Assembly (NCBI GenBank): GCA_964486335.1
Contig: CAZAMB010000011.1
Span: 119,226-183,225 of the forward strand
DNA: 64,000 bases
Reading direction: 5' to 3'
Source: CAZAMB01 sp964486335
Lineage (GTDB): Bacteria > Planctomycetota > Phycisphaerae > UBA1845
Below the pieces are notes generated by a model. The model did no database searches. It was given only the letters and a program-made list of their open reading frames with translations, and had not been told where the DNA came from. Of the stretch, positions 1-7,948 are shown one piece after another. A program made the position numbers and the translations under genes. Numbering within the stretch: the stretch's first letter is position 1; each line of letters starts with the position of its first letter.

Positions 1-246
1 GAACACGAAGTCGTCCGACTCGAACCCGACGACGCCATCATCATGGTCACCGACGGCGTGACCGAGGCCATGGACTTCGCCGGCCGGCCGTTCGGACGCG
101 ATCGACTGCTCGCCTCCGTCTGGAAAAACCGCGCCTCCACCGCCGAACGCGTCGCGCGACAGATTCTCTGGGACGTCCGCTGCTTCGCCGGACTGGCCGA
201 ACAATCCGACGACATCACCATCGTCGTCGTCCGCGCGCTCCGCTAA
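1..246 (+). CDS. SpoIIE/PP2C-type serine phosphatase, C-terminal end
   Basis: The reading frame is open from the first base, so the start lies outside the window. The visible 81 residues contain the closing strands of a PP2C-like SpoIIE phosphatase domain: a MVTDGVTEA motif (metal-binding Asp followed by Gly) and, near the end, QSDDITIVVV, the usual DDxT(L/I)vvv signature that contributes another metal-binding Asp. In this family such domains dephosphorylate anti-sigma-factor antagonists or act as outputs of sensor proteins; which sensor domains precede it here cannot be seen. It ends at TAA, and a degenerate inverted-repeat element follows before the next gene. Confidence 0.85.
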   Translation, partial: EHEVVRLEPDDAIIMVTDGVTEAMDFAGRPFGRDRLLASVWKNRASTAERVARQILWDVRCFAGLAEQSDDITIVVVRALR

Positions 247-278
247 CCGTCCGTGGGGAAACGCCGATTCTCTCGAAC

Positions 279-352
279 CAATGTGGCGTCGCCCGCGCGT
301 GGTTGAGGCGGAAGCATGTTCCGCGCCGCCCACAAAAGGCGACGCTACACTT
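279..352. repeat. Degenerate copy of inverted-repeat element family A
   Basis: The outer arms ATGTGGCGTCGCCC and GGCGACGCTACACTT are inverted and match the ends of the two better copies at 9914-10004 and 26976-27067 (TGTAGCGTCACC ... GACGCTACACTT). The middle differs and forms its own GC-rich hairpin. Read as an old, diverged copy. Confidence 0.5.
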
Positions 353-462
353 CCAGCGCAGCCTGCTGGGTTACGACTTCTCGGCGCGGTTCGCCCGCGA
401 TTGCAGTGTTTTCTCAAATCCCCCGATCGACAATTGTCCATTTTCGCTCGACAATCCCGACT

Positions 463-2112
463 ATGCAGATGATCGCCGCGATGCAGGTCAATCTCGAAAC
501 GACGCCGCTGGGCACGCGCAGCCGGCTCGCCGACGAACTCCGCGGAGTGCCCATCCTCCGCCGTACCGTCGATCGCGTCTGCCGCGTCGAAGGCCTCACC
601 GCCGTCTACGTTCTCACGCCGCCGCAACAGGCCGACCGCTGCAAAGCAATTCTTTCCGGCACGCGCGCCGTCGTGCAACCCGTCAGCGCCGATCCGCCCC
701 CCTGGGCCGCCCTCATCCGCGCCTCGCGGAAATGGTCGCTCGACGGATGGCGCGGAGGCGTCGGCGGTTCGACCGTCTTCGACGAATACGCCGACTGCCG
801 CGTGCTCGACGGCCTCCTTCAACACATTCAGGCCGACGCCGTCCTCTGCCTGCCGCCCGCCGCGCCGCTATTCGACGTTAAGCTCGCCACCGACATGATC
901 GCCCATCGCGCGGCCAACCGCGAAGAAGCGCGACTTACCTTTACCCAAGCTGTCCCCGGCCTCGCGGGAATCGTCCTCGACGCCGGGTTAATCCGCGAGT
1001 TCGCGGCCGCCTCGATCCCCATCGGCTGGGCCTTCAGCTACAAGCCCGACGACCCTCGCCGCGACCTCATCTTTCAACCAGCCTGCATGGAGATTCCCGC
1101 ACCGCTGCGTTTCGGTATGGGCCGCCTGATTGCCGACACCGACCGCGCCGAGAGATCACTACGGATGTTATTAGAGGCAGCGGAATCGCCGGATTTGACG
1201 ACGATCGGCCAATGGCTGGTCGATCGCGACGAAACCGGCGTGGAAGACTTCCCGCAGGAGGTGGAGCTTGAGCTGACCACCGACGATGCGTATCCCGACG
1301 GGTTGCTGCGTCCGCGCGGCGAGCGGGTCGGTCGTCGTGGCTCGATGAGCGACAGCGTGGTCCGCCGCGTGGCCGAAGAGTTGTGCGCGCACGACGACGC
1401 CTTGTGCGTGCTCGGCGGGTTCGGCGATCCGCTTCGCCATCCGTCGCTGTCGCGCGCGTTGGAGATTCTGCGCCCGTCATCGGGCGGAGGAGTGTTCGGC
1501 CTCTGCGTGCGCACCGCCGCCGCCGACCTCACGCCGGAACTGGCCGACGCGCTGATCGCGCACGGTGTCGATGTGCTGTGCGTGCTGCTCGACGCGTGGA
1601 CTCCGCCGCTTTACGCGATGCTTCAGGGATTGCGCGACGGGGCCGACGCACTCGAAACGGTGCGCGGGCGGATCGATCGGTTTATTCAGACCCAGCGAGA
1701 ACGAACCTCGCCGCGCCCGATCATTGTACCGGAAATGGTGAAGGCCAAAGAGAATGTGCACGAACTCGACGAGTTTCACGACGGCTGGATTCGCCGAGTC
1801 GGCGCGGTCAGCATCGTCGGCTACAGCCACCATGCCGGGCAGTTGCCGCCGCGCGAGGTGATCGACATGCGTCCGCCGGTTCGGCAGGCCTGTCGGCGAT
1901 TGCGAAGCCGATGCCTTGTATTGGCTGACGGGCGGGTCACGCTGTGCGATCAGGACTTCAAGGGCGCGCACACCGTCGGGCGGATCGGAGAATCTTCGCT
2001 TGGCGAGATCTGGCGTTCGGCCCAATGGCAGTCCGTTCGCGCCGCGCACGTGGCCGGTCGATTCGACGCCGCGCCGCTATGCACCGGATGCGCCGAGTGG
2101 CACAGGCCGTAG
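463..2112 (+). CDS. SpsF-like nucleotidyltransferase fused to a cysteine-less radical-SAM-like and SPASM region
   Basis: A 549-residue protein. The first ~90 residues (AAMQVNLETTPLGTRS, then ELRGVPILRRTVDRV) look like a cytidylyltransferase/SpsF-type nucleotide-sugar transferase fold. From about residue 265 the pattern ELTT...LGGFGDPLRHP resembles the core of a radical SAM domain (first strand and the GGEPL motif), but no CxxxCxxC triad is present, so it cannot bind the usual SAM cluster. The C-terminus (DGRVTLCDQDF ... IGESSLGEIW ... LCTGCAEW) is a good SPASM-like half. I recall spirochaete 'spiro-SPASM' proteins as similar, but this was not checked. Start: ATG 463 opens directly into the first strand; ATGs at 469 and 481 are possible and no clear Shine-Dalgarno distinguishes them. 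Substrate unknown. Confidence 0.7.
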   Translation: MQMIAAMQVNLETTPLGTRSRLADELRGVPILRRTVDRVCRVEGLTAVYVLTPPQQADRCKAILSGTRAVVQPVSADPPPWAALIRASRKWSLDGWRGGVGGSTVFDEYADCRVLDGLLQHIQADAVLCLPPAAPLFDVKLATDMIAHRAANREEARLTFTQAVPGLAGIVLDAGLIREFAAASIPIGWAFSYKPDDPRRDLIFQPACMEIPAPLRFGMGRLIADTDRAERSLRMLLEAAESPDLTTIGQWLVDRDETGVEDFPQEVELELTTDDAYPDGLLRPRGERVGRRGSMSDSVVRRVAEELCAHDDALCVLGGFGDPLRHPSLSRALEILRPSSGGGVFGLCVRTAAADLTPELADALIAHGVDVLCVLLDAWTPPLYAMLQGLRDGADALETVRGRIDRFIQTQRERTSPRPIIVPEMVKAKENVHELDEFHDGWIRRVGAVSIVGYSHHAGQLPPREVIDMRPPVRQACRRLRSRCLVLADGRVTLCDQDFKGAHTVGRIGESSLGEIWRSAQWQSVRAAHVAGRFDAAPLCTGCAEWHRP

Positions 2113-2543
2113 CATACCGATGACCTTGTCGGGTCGTCCGACACTCCGTTGAGAAAAAGTTGTAGGGGTTTTGCACCCGTGTTTACATCGGTTGGAAACC
2201 TGCACCACAAGTTGAAGATGCTTATGCGTAATGCCGGCACTGGGCCGCGGTGCGTCACGAGGTAGGAGAGGGTGCGTGCCAGTTTCCGCGAGGAATCATT
2301 CCGAACCCGGAGCGCAAGCGACGGGCGGTCCCTGGCGCGGCAATCGCGTGACGGGCGACTGTTGGCAGGACCCCTGTCGATGCAGAGTGCCAGCCCCGCG
2401 CTGGCGCTTGGGGTTCGGATGGAGGACGCGCGCCGTCCGCCGAAAGTGCCACTGACCAGGTAGGAGACCTTGCACGGTTTGCCGGATGGCACGATCAAAC
2501 GTACCATGTGGATTCGGTTGTCGGCGGCGCACATGGCGGTGTC

Positions 2544-2668
2544 GCGGCGTTCCATGACGACCAGGTCCCATGCAGTGAGCGGTCCAGACAACGGGTCAGG
2601 CTGGAAACAGAGCAGCCCATTTGGCTCACTCAGGTGCCGTGGATCACCTGGTCGTCATGCAGCGCCGC
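2544..2668 (+). ncRNA. ffs: Signal recognition particle RNA (4.5S-like)
   Basis: The apical domain carries GGTCAGG (2594-2600), a GGAA-containing loop and AGCAGCC (2611-2617), the conserved Ffh-binding core. It sits on a long hairpin: CATGACGACCAGGT (2553-2566) pairs perfectly with ACCTGGTCGTCATG (2645-2658), GTGAGC pairs with GCTCAC (2575-2580/2624-2629), and GCGGCG (2544-2549) with CGCCGC (2663-2668) beyond a 3x3 internal loop. Location directly upstream of dnaX is a common arrangement for ffs. The outer ends are not certain; a longer RNA starting upstream is possible, because 2113-2543 has no gene but is GC-rich and repeats GGTAGGAGA at 2262 and 2459. The loop closes best as CU-GGAAAC-AG, a hexaloop rather than the usual GGAA tetraloop. 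Confidence 0.85.
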
Positions 2669-2720
2669 GGGCCGCTTGCACGAGCAAACCATCGAACCAT
2701 GAGGGGACGGCGGGATTGTC

Positions 2721-4160
2721 ATGTCGTATCGAGTACTGGCACGGGCCTATCGCAGTTCCACGTTTGACGAAGTCGTCGGACAGGAAGCCGTCGCCACCAC
2801 GCTGAAAAACGCGATCCGCTCCGGACGTATTCATCACGGGTATCTCTTCACCGGCACGCGGGGCGTGGGCAAGACCTCGATGGCTAGGATTCTGGCCAAG
2901 GCGCTCAACTGCCTGTCTGCCGAAGGACCGACGCCGACGCCCTGCTGCAAGTGTGATTCGTGCAATGCGGTGTCGGAAGGGCAGGATATCGACGTGGTGG
3001 AGATCGACGCGGCCAGCAACACCGGCGTCGACAACATTCGCGAGCTTCGCAGCAACACGACGCTTCGCCCGGCCCGCGCGCGCTTCAAGGTCTACATCAT
3101 CGACGAAGTACACATGCTGAGCACGGGAGCGTTCAATGCGTTGCTCAAGACGCTGGAAGAGCCGCCGCCGCACGTGAAGTTCATTCTCGCGACGACGGAG
3201 TCGCACAAGGTTCCGGCGACGATACAGAGCCGGTGCCAGCGATTTGACTTTCGCGCAATCGACGCGAAGGCCATCGCCGGGCATCTGGAGCGGATCGGCA
3301 AGGCTGAAGGCTTCGAAGCTGAAGAGGCCGTGTTGCGCCGCGTCGCGCGACTGGCGAACGGTTCAATGCGCGACGCGCTGTCGCTGCTCGACAAGCTGCT
3401 GTCGTACGATCCGGGTCGCCTGACGATCGACGTGGTCAATGAGGTGATTCCGCCGCCGCACGACGAGATGTCGCACGCGGTGATGGAGGCCGTCGCACAA
3501 TCGGATGCCGCGGCGGCGCTCGCCGCGCTCGATGCGGCGCTTCAGACGGGTCGAACGGTGGATCGGTTCTGTGAACACCTGATCGATCATGTGCGCACGC
3601 TGATGCTGATGCAGGTGTGCGGCGCGGAGACGGACCTCGTGGACGTCGCCGACGGAATGCGTTCGACGCTGGCGGATTTGGCCTCCAAGTTCGACGCGCC
3701 GACCTTTGTGTACATGATCGCCCTGCTGGAGGAGCTTCGCCGCAACGTGCGGTCGAGCGGCGCGACACGAGCACTGGCCGACGCGGCGGTGGTGCGATTG
3801 GCCATGAGCCGGCAGTTCAGCGAAATCGGTCCGCTGCTGGAGCGGTTGGCAACTTCGGGAGCCTCGCCTTCGGCTCCTGCTCCGGCCCGACCCTCGCCGT
3901 CGGCCACAGCTTCGCCGGTGCGCACGGCGGAAGCAAAAAAAAAAGACATTCTGAATCGGCCGATTGAACCATCGGCAGCGCCGACGCCGAAAAACCAGAA
4001 ACAGTGGGAGCAGGCGATTAACGATCCGCTGGTGCTGAAGGTGAAAGAGGCCGTCGACGGGACCCTGCTCGACGTTCGACCGGCCGCGCCAAAGTCGCCG
4101 GCGATCGAACCGCCGACGCCGGACGAGGGTGAAAGCTTGTTTGGGGACGATGGACCGTGA
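2721..4160 (+). CDS. dnaX: DNA polymerase III gamma/tau subunit
   Basis: Clamp-loader ATPase that loads the sliding clamp at the replication fork. The 479 residues show Walker A GTRGVGKTS (around residues 45-53), the DnaX zinc module with CCKCDSC (about 75-81), Walker B IIDEVHMLS and the SRC motif in TIQSRCQRF, followed by domain III and a short tau-type extension ending in a DPLVLKVKEAVDGTLLDVR-like segment. A run of ten A bases (3935-3944) encodes the three Lys residues 406-408; slippage there would end translation 7-8 codons later and give a gamma-like product of about 415 residues. It is followed, after an intergenic repeat, by a YbaB-family gene, a widely conserved dnaX partner; recR, often third in that set, is absent. 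Confidence 0.97.
   Translation: MSYRVLARAYRSSTFDEVVGQEAVATTLKNAIRSGRIHHGYLFTGTRGVGKTSMARILAKALNCLSAEGPTPTPCCKCDSCNAVSEGQDIDVVEIDAASNTGVDNIRELRSNTTLRPARARFKVYIIDEVHMLSTGAFNALLKTLEEPPPHVKFILATTESHKVPATIQSRCQRFDFRAIDAKAIAGHLERIGKAEGFEAEEAVLRRVARLANGSMRDALSLLDKLLSYDPGRLTIDVVNEVIPPPHDEMSHAVMEAVAQSDAAAALAALDAALQTGRTVDRFCEHLIDHVRTLMLMQVCGAETDLVDVADGMRSTLADLASKFDAPTFVYMIALLEELRRNVRSSGATRALADAAVVRLAMSRQFSEIGPLLERLATSGASPSAPAPARPSPSATASPVRTAEAKKKDILNRPIEPSAAPTPKNQKQWEQAINDPLVLKVKEAVDGTLLDVRPAAPKSPAIEPPTPDEGESLFGDDGP
3935..3944 (+). other. Candidate dnaX slippage/frameshift site (A10)
   Basis: Ten consecutive A followed by G, read GCA-AAA-AAA-AAA-GAC in the zero frame. A -1 shift (or an extra A in the transcript) leads to TGA at 3965-3967; a +1 shift (or one A fewer) leads to TGA after Lys-Thr-Phe. 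Other bacteria make short gamma subunits from A-rich runs in dnaX, by ribosomal frameshifting (E. coli) or transcript slippage (Thermus), so the position after domain III fits. Confidence 0.6.
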
Positions 4161-4189
4161 ACAGCAGTTTGCCTGTCGCGGGTGTCGAA

Positions 4190-4224
4190 ATATCGTGATA
4201 TCGTGATGTGGCGATTTGGTGATC
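4190..4224. repeat. Short imperfect GTGAT-type tandem repeat
   Basis: Degenerate 7-9-nt units built on TCGTGATATCGTGATGTGGCGA. A similar stretch lies at 6710-6747. No coding potential. Confidence 0.45.
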
Positions 4225-4290
4225 GTTGCCCCCTTTGGCAAGGAGGAGGGCAACGGTCGCGCGGGCTGAAGAAACTCCTGCCATCCGAAG

Positions 4291-4368
4291 GGCCGCGCGA
4301 AGTGACCCTTGACGCCACGCGTAAAGGGGAGCAGTTCGCGGCTCGCGGGGTTTTGGGACAGGCTCTAG
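4291..4368 (-). repeat. Inverted-repeat element family B, copy 1
   Basis: About 78 bp, strongly similar to 36527-36605 (same orientation) and to the reverse complement of 63827-63905. Shared blocks are CGCGCGAA, CGCGTAAAGGGGAGCAG-like, TTCGCGGCTCGC and the end GGTTTTGGGACAGGCT followed by CTAG. The CTAG end lies 12 bp before the start codon of the YbaB gene, so its ribosome-binding site (AAAGG) abuts the element. Confidence 0.7.
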
Positions 4369-4380
4369 AAAGGTGATTGA

Positions 4381-4719
4381 ATGCTGGGTGGACTTGGGAA
4401 TTTTGCCGGATTGTTGAAGACGGCCCGCGACCTTCAGGGCAACCTCGCGAAGATGCAGGAGACGCTGGCCGCGCGGCGCTTCGAGGGCGTCGCGGGGGGC
4501 GACATGGTCCGCGCGATCGTCGACGGAAAAGGTACGCTCGTCGATATCAAGATCGATCCGAAGGCGGTCGCCGATGTGGAACTGCTCGAGGATCTGGTGA
4601 AGGCGGCGGTCGGCGCGGCGACGGCCAAATCTCAGGAAGGAATGAAGCAGGAGATGTCGGCGCTGACCGGCGGGATGGACCTCGGCGGGCTTTCGCAGAT
4701 GCTTGGAGGAGGTTCGTGA
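4381..4719 (+). CDS. YbaB/EbfC-family nucleoid-associated protein
   Basis: Small DNA-binding protein of 112 residues, the normal family length (~100-115), typically a dimer with tweezer-like shape. Visible features are an N-terminal helix rich in Lys/Gln (LKTARDLQGNLAKMQETLA), the central strand region GDMVRAIVDGKGTLVDIKIDP and a C-terminal helix with a Gly/Met-rich tail. AAAGG lies 8 bp upstream of ATG. It follows dnaX, the classic neighbour, but a repeat element has been inserted between them. The N-terminal LGNFAGLL wording is typical of the family. Its usual role is local DNA binding, sometimes linked to recombination repair with RecR. Confidence 0.92.
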   Translation: MLGGLGNFAGLLKTARDLQGNLAKMQETLAARRFEGVAGGDMVRAIVDGKGTLVDIKIDPKAVADVELLEDLVKAAVGAATAKSQEGMKQEMSALTGGMDLGGLSQMLGGGS

Positions 4720-4771
4720 CGACGAAATCTCCAACGGCCGCGGTGCGATTCCTGACAAGTTGCTGAGTGAC

Positions 4772-6013
4772 ATGCCGCTGATCGTTCAAAAATTCGGCGG
4801 AACAAGTCTCGCCAACGCGGAGAAGATTCATCGCGCGGCGCGGCGGGCCATTCGCGCCAAGCTGGAAGGACACCGCGTGGTGCTCGTGGTCTCGGCGATG
4901 GGCCATTCCACCGACGAGTTGATCTCACTTGCGCGAAGCGTTTGCTCCGACCCGCCAAAGCGCGAGATGGACATGCTCCTCACCACCGGCGAGCAGGTGT
5001 CGATCGCCCTGATGGCGATGGCCATCGACGCCGCCGGTCACGAGGCGATCAGTCTGACGGCCGCGCAACTCGGACTCATGACCGACAGCGCGCACACCCG
5101 CGCGCGCATTCAACGCATCAGCCGCGAACGCATCGACAAGGAACTGGAATCGGGCAAGGTGGTCATTGTCGCGGGGTTTCAGGGCGTCGATGCGGGCGGA
5201 GAGATCACGACGCTGGGGCGCGGAGCGTCAGACACGACGGCCGCGGCGCTGGCGTCGATTCTCGGCGCGGAGGTCTGCGAAATCTACACCGACGTGGACG
5301 GGGTCTACACGTCGGACCCGCGCATCGTGCCCAAGGCTCGCAAGATCGACGAAATCAGCTACGACGTGATGCTGGAAATGGCCGCCGCCGGCGCGGGCGT
5401 GATGCACTCGCGGGCGATCGAATTCGGAAAAAAGTTCAGCGTGCCCATTCACGTGCGCAGTTCGCTGACCGACGGAAGAGGAACGATGATCATGAACGAA
5501 ACGTCGAACATGGAAGCGATCGCGGTGCAGGGGATCACGCTGCGCGAGGACCTCGCGGTGATCACGCTTCAGGGCGTGCCGAACACGCCGGGCGTGGCCG
5601 CACGGATTTTCGCCGAAGTGGCGAAGAACAACATTCTGGTCGACGACATCGTGCAGAACATCTACGACGGCGGGAAGCTGGCCAACATCGGTTTTTCGAC
5701 CAACGCGGGAGACGCACGCGAGGCGAGATCGGTTTGCGAGCGACTGGCGCAACAGATCGGCATCGGGGGGGTGAGCGTGGACGAGGGCGTATCGAAGGTG
5801 AGCGCGGTGGGCGTCGGCATGCGTTCGCACACGGGCATCGCGGCGACAATGTTCGACGCACTCTCGCACGCGGCCATCAACATCGAGAACATTTCCACAA
5901 GCGAAATCGTCATCAGTTGCATCGTCCGGCGAGAGGACGGCCAGCGGGCGATGCGGTTTCTGCACGATGCGTTCAGGCTCGATCAGGTGAATGCTGATAC
6001 CGGAGCGGCGTGA
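4772..6013 (+). CDS. lysC: Aspartate kinase
   Basis: Catalyses ATP-dependent phosphorylation of aspartate, the first step toward Lys, Met and Thr. The 413 residues start with the signature VQKFGGTSLAN, contain FQGVDAGGEITTLGRGASDTTA and EIYTDVDGVYTSDPRIVPKAR in the kinase domain, and end in two ACT domains (about residues 265-410), the allosteric part. ATG 4772 is chosen because it begins right before the first kinase strand; longer in-frame starts back to 4703 would overlap the YbaB gene. No strong Shine-Dalgarno is visible, and no lysine riboswitch is seen in the short upstream spacer. The stop overlaps the next gene as TGATG. Confidence 0.96.
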   Translation: MPLIVQKFGGTSLANAEKIHRAARRAIRAKLEGHRVVLVVSAMGHSTDELISLARSVCSDPPKREMDMLLTTGEQVSIALMAMAIDAAGHEAISLTAAQLGLMTDSAHTRARIQRISRERIDKELESGKVVIVAGFQGVDAGGEITTLGRGASDTTAAALASILGAEVCEIYTDVDGVYTSDPRIVPKARKIDEISYDVMLEMAAAGAGVMHSRAIEFGKKFSVPIHVRSSLTDGRGTMIMNETSNMEAIAVQGITLREDLAVITLQGVPNTPGVAARIFAEVAKNNILVDDIVQNIYDGGKLANIGFSTNAGDAREARSVCERLAQQIGIGGVSVDEGVSKVSAVGVGMRSHTGIAATMFDALSHAAINIENISTSEIVISCIVRREDGQRAMRFLHDAFRLDQVNADTGAA

Positions 6014-6693
6014 TGTCTGCCCGCCGTCGACGCAGGCTGCCGGCCTCCATCGTGCTGCCTCCTCGATGGCGGCGGCACGGCGCTTTGCTGCTGACGTTGC
6101 TCGTCGCGGCTTCGGCGATCGTCTGCGAGCGGTCGGGGCTTGGGCCTCGGTTCACCGAGCCGCGAGTCGCGCAGCCCGACTCGGCCGATCGGGGCGATCT
6201 GGATCGATACCACGACCGATCGTTTCGCGTCGTTCACGTCGTAGATGGCGACACGCTGGACATCGACGCCGCGGATCAAGGCAAACCCAAGACCCGAATC
6301 CGATTGTGGGGGGTGGATACGCCGGAGGTTGCGCACGGCAAAACGAAGGACATGCACTACGGTCCGGAGGCTCGGACGTTTGCCGAGAAGACGCTCGACG
6401 GGCGCGAGGTTCACATCGTGCTATCGCCGAAGCGGACGCGGGATCGGTACGGGCGGCTGCTTGCCTACGTTTTTCTGGAGCGAGGCGGGGAGATGTTCAA
6501 CGAGATGCTGATCGAGCAGGGGATGGCCTATGCCGATCCGCGGTTCGATCACGCGTACAAGAAACGATTCATCGAGACGGAAACGCGTACGCGGCGCGAG
6601 AAGGTCGGCCTGTGGAGCGAGGTGAAGATCGACGAGATGCCGGAATGGCGGCGGAAGCGGGAAGCGAAGGCGACGGAAGCGGCGGGGCCGTGA
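6013..6693 (+). CDS. Membrane-anchored or secreted thermonuclease-family (SNase-like) nuclease
   Basis: A 226-residue protein with an Arg-rich N-terminus and one hydrophobic segment (about residues 22-40, ALLLTLLVAASAIV), then a staphylococcal-nuclease-like OB-fold domain: VVHVVDGDTLDID, IRLWGVDTPEV, LDGREVHIVLSPKRTRDRYGR and LAYVFL. The Arg in IRLWGVDTPE, the Glu in DTPE and the Arg of DRYGR match the catalytic residues of the family, so activity is likely. ATG 6013 overlaps the lysC stop (TGATG), with GGAG 7 bp upstream; GTG 6010 is an alternative. The functional link to lysC is probably only co-transcription. Confidence 0.88.
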   Translation: MSARRRRRLPASIVLPPRWRRHGALLLTLLVAASAIVCERSGLGPRFTEPRVAQPDSADRGDLDRYHDRSFRVVHVVDGDTLDIDAADQGKPKTRIRLWGVDTPEVAHGKTKDMHYGPEARTFAEKTLDGREVHIVLSPKRTRDRYGRLLAYVFLERGGEMFNEMLIEQGMAYADPRFDHAYKKRFIETETRTRREKVGLWSEVKIDEMPEWRRKREAKATEAAGP

Positions 6694-6709
6694 CGGTTGC
6701 GGAGTGGGT

Positions 6710-6747
6710 TGAGGTCGTGAAGTGGTGAAGTGGTGATATGGTGATTG
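6710..6747. repeat. Short imperfect GTGAAGTG/GTGATATG tandem repeat
   Basis: Units such as GTCGTGAAGTGGTGAAGTGG followed by TGATATGGTGATTGG in a 7-8-nt rhythm; related to 4190-4224. Confidence 0.45.
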
Positions 6748-6814
6748 GACGGCGAGGGAAGCCGGAAGAAAGCACTGGCTGACAAAAAGCCGATTGCGCG
6801 ACGGAGAATGAATT

Positions 6815-7222
6815 ATGCGGCAATTCTATCTGCGTGTGTTATGCATGGTGCCGGTCTTCATGTTGACGACGGCTTGCACCGGGTTTTGGGGGCCGCTATT
6901 GACGTGTCCGGAGTCGGCAAGAGTTGGGGAGTCATTTGAACTGATTGCTACACAGGTTGATGACGCCCTGGTTTGGACGATTCTCGACAATGATGAAACG
7001 CAAGCGGTGATTGTCCTAGCGGACGGAAGTGAAGTCGAATCAGGAACGACGAGCGTGCTTGGCGATCCTGGGCGAGCGACGGGGACGGCGGTCATCGCGA
7101 TCCGCGCAGAACGAATCGGCACGTTGAGAGTTGTCGCCGAGGAAACAACGATCGGGCCGGGATTGAGCTTGTTGCCTAGGCGAATGGGAAGTGCTGAGTG
7201 CACGATCAAGGTCTTGGAATGA
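6815..7222 (+). CDS. Small putative lipoprotein, function unknown
   Basis: 135 residues with an N-terminal signal of lipoprotein type: MRQFYLRVLC, a hydrophobic stretch and the lipobox LTTAC (Cys 21). The rest (about 115 residues) is predicted mostly beta, with short Ig-like strands (GTAVIAIRAERIGTLRVVAE) that resemble bacterial Ig-like folds found in exported planctomycete proteins, but no family is recognised. GGAG lies 8 bp before ATG. It stands alone between the nuclease and a zinc-ribbon membrane protein. Confidence 0.7.
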   Translation: MRQFYLRVLCMVPVFMLTTACTGFWGPLLTCPESARVGESFELIATQVDDALVWTILDNDETQAVIVLADGSEVESGTTSVLGDPGRATGTAVIAIRAERIGTLRVVAEETTIGPGLSLLPRRMGSAECTIKVLE

Positions 7223-7359
7223 TTCCGGGTTCTTGCGCCATTAACTACAAAGTCATGATCACAGTGAAATCAGGCGCTTTCCGATTCTATCACTTCGATT
7301 CGATGAACATGAAATCGCCAACCGCAATTTGCCTGCGTACCTGTTCGGATTGAACGAAG

Positions 7360-7824
7360 ATGAGTTTCAACGGACCACAATTCACTGGCTGGTGCTTGAG
7401 TTGCGGATATTCGTTGACTGGATTATCGAGTTCAAGGTGCCCGGAGTGTGGTCGGATTTTTGACGCCGACGACTCTCGCACGTTTTGCCGCTTGCCGCCG
7501 CCATTGATCAAGAGAGTTCATTGGCGAATCGCGTTGTGTGCATGTGCAATGGTCGCGATGGCGGGGGGTTCCCATCTGTTGGGGATCGGGAATACCAACT
7601 GGTCTATCGTTGAGCGGATCTTTGGCCCGGCCTACTGGGTTTTTCTTATCGACGGCAGCACTCTGGCCAAGGTTATTGCCTTCGGTTCAATATCGGTGAC
7701 GGCGCTGTGTTTTTGGATCTACTTTCGTGCCAGCAATTGGCTGGCGATCGCAGCCCTGATCGTCGGATGTGTTGTATGGATCGGTTCTGGGTGGATGGCC
7801 ATTTGTGCAATGAATTCCGCATGA
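7360..7824 (+). CDS. Small membrane protein with N-terminal zinc ribbon
   Basis: 154 residues. The N-terminus has a zinc ribbon CLSCGYSLTGL...RCPECGR (Cys pairs at about residues 12/15 and 29/32), the same wording as in the proteins at 29882-30649, 30646-31140 and, more distantly, 62284-63813. Three to four hydrophobic segments follow (WRIALCACAMVAMAGG, VFLIDGSTLAKVIAF, AIAALIVGCVVWIGSG). The function is not known; such ribbon-tagged membrane proteins are common in planctomycete genomes (general impression, not checked). The start has only a weak upstream GAAG. Confidence 0.75.
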   Translation: MSFNGPQFTGWCLSCGYSLTGLSSSRCPECGRIFDADDSRTFCRLPPPLIKRVHWRIALCACAMVAMAGGSHLLGIGNTNWSIVERIFGPAYWVFLIDGSTLAKVIAFGSISVTALCFWIYFRASNWLAIAALIVGCVVWIGSGWMAICAMNSA

Positions 7825-7948
7825 CGCCCAGCAGGTTGTGGAACAACGCGTGGGATCGAACTTCAATCCGAATCGGCACCGGTTGAAAACCGGTGCCACA
7901 TGAACTTGCCGTCTTCGATCGACACAGTGCCCGAGCCGGAGTTCATTA

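Noticed and set aside
2225..2500. A possible second structured RNA (RNase P, tmRNA or 6S) upstream of the SRP RNA
   Set aside because: None of the conserved RNase P, tmRNA or 6S landmarks are present; only GC-rich palindromes and a twice-repeated GGTAGGAGA are seen.
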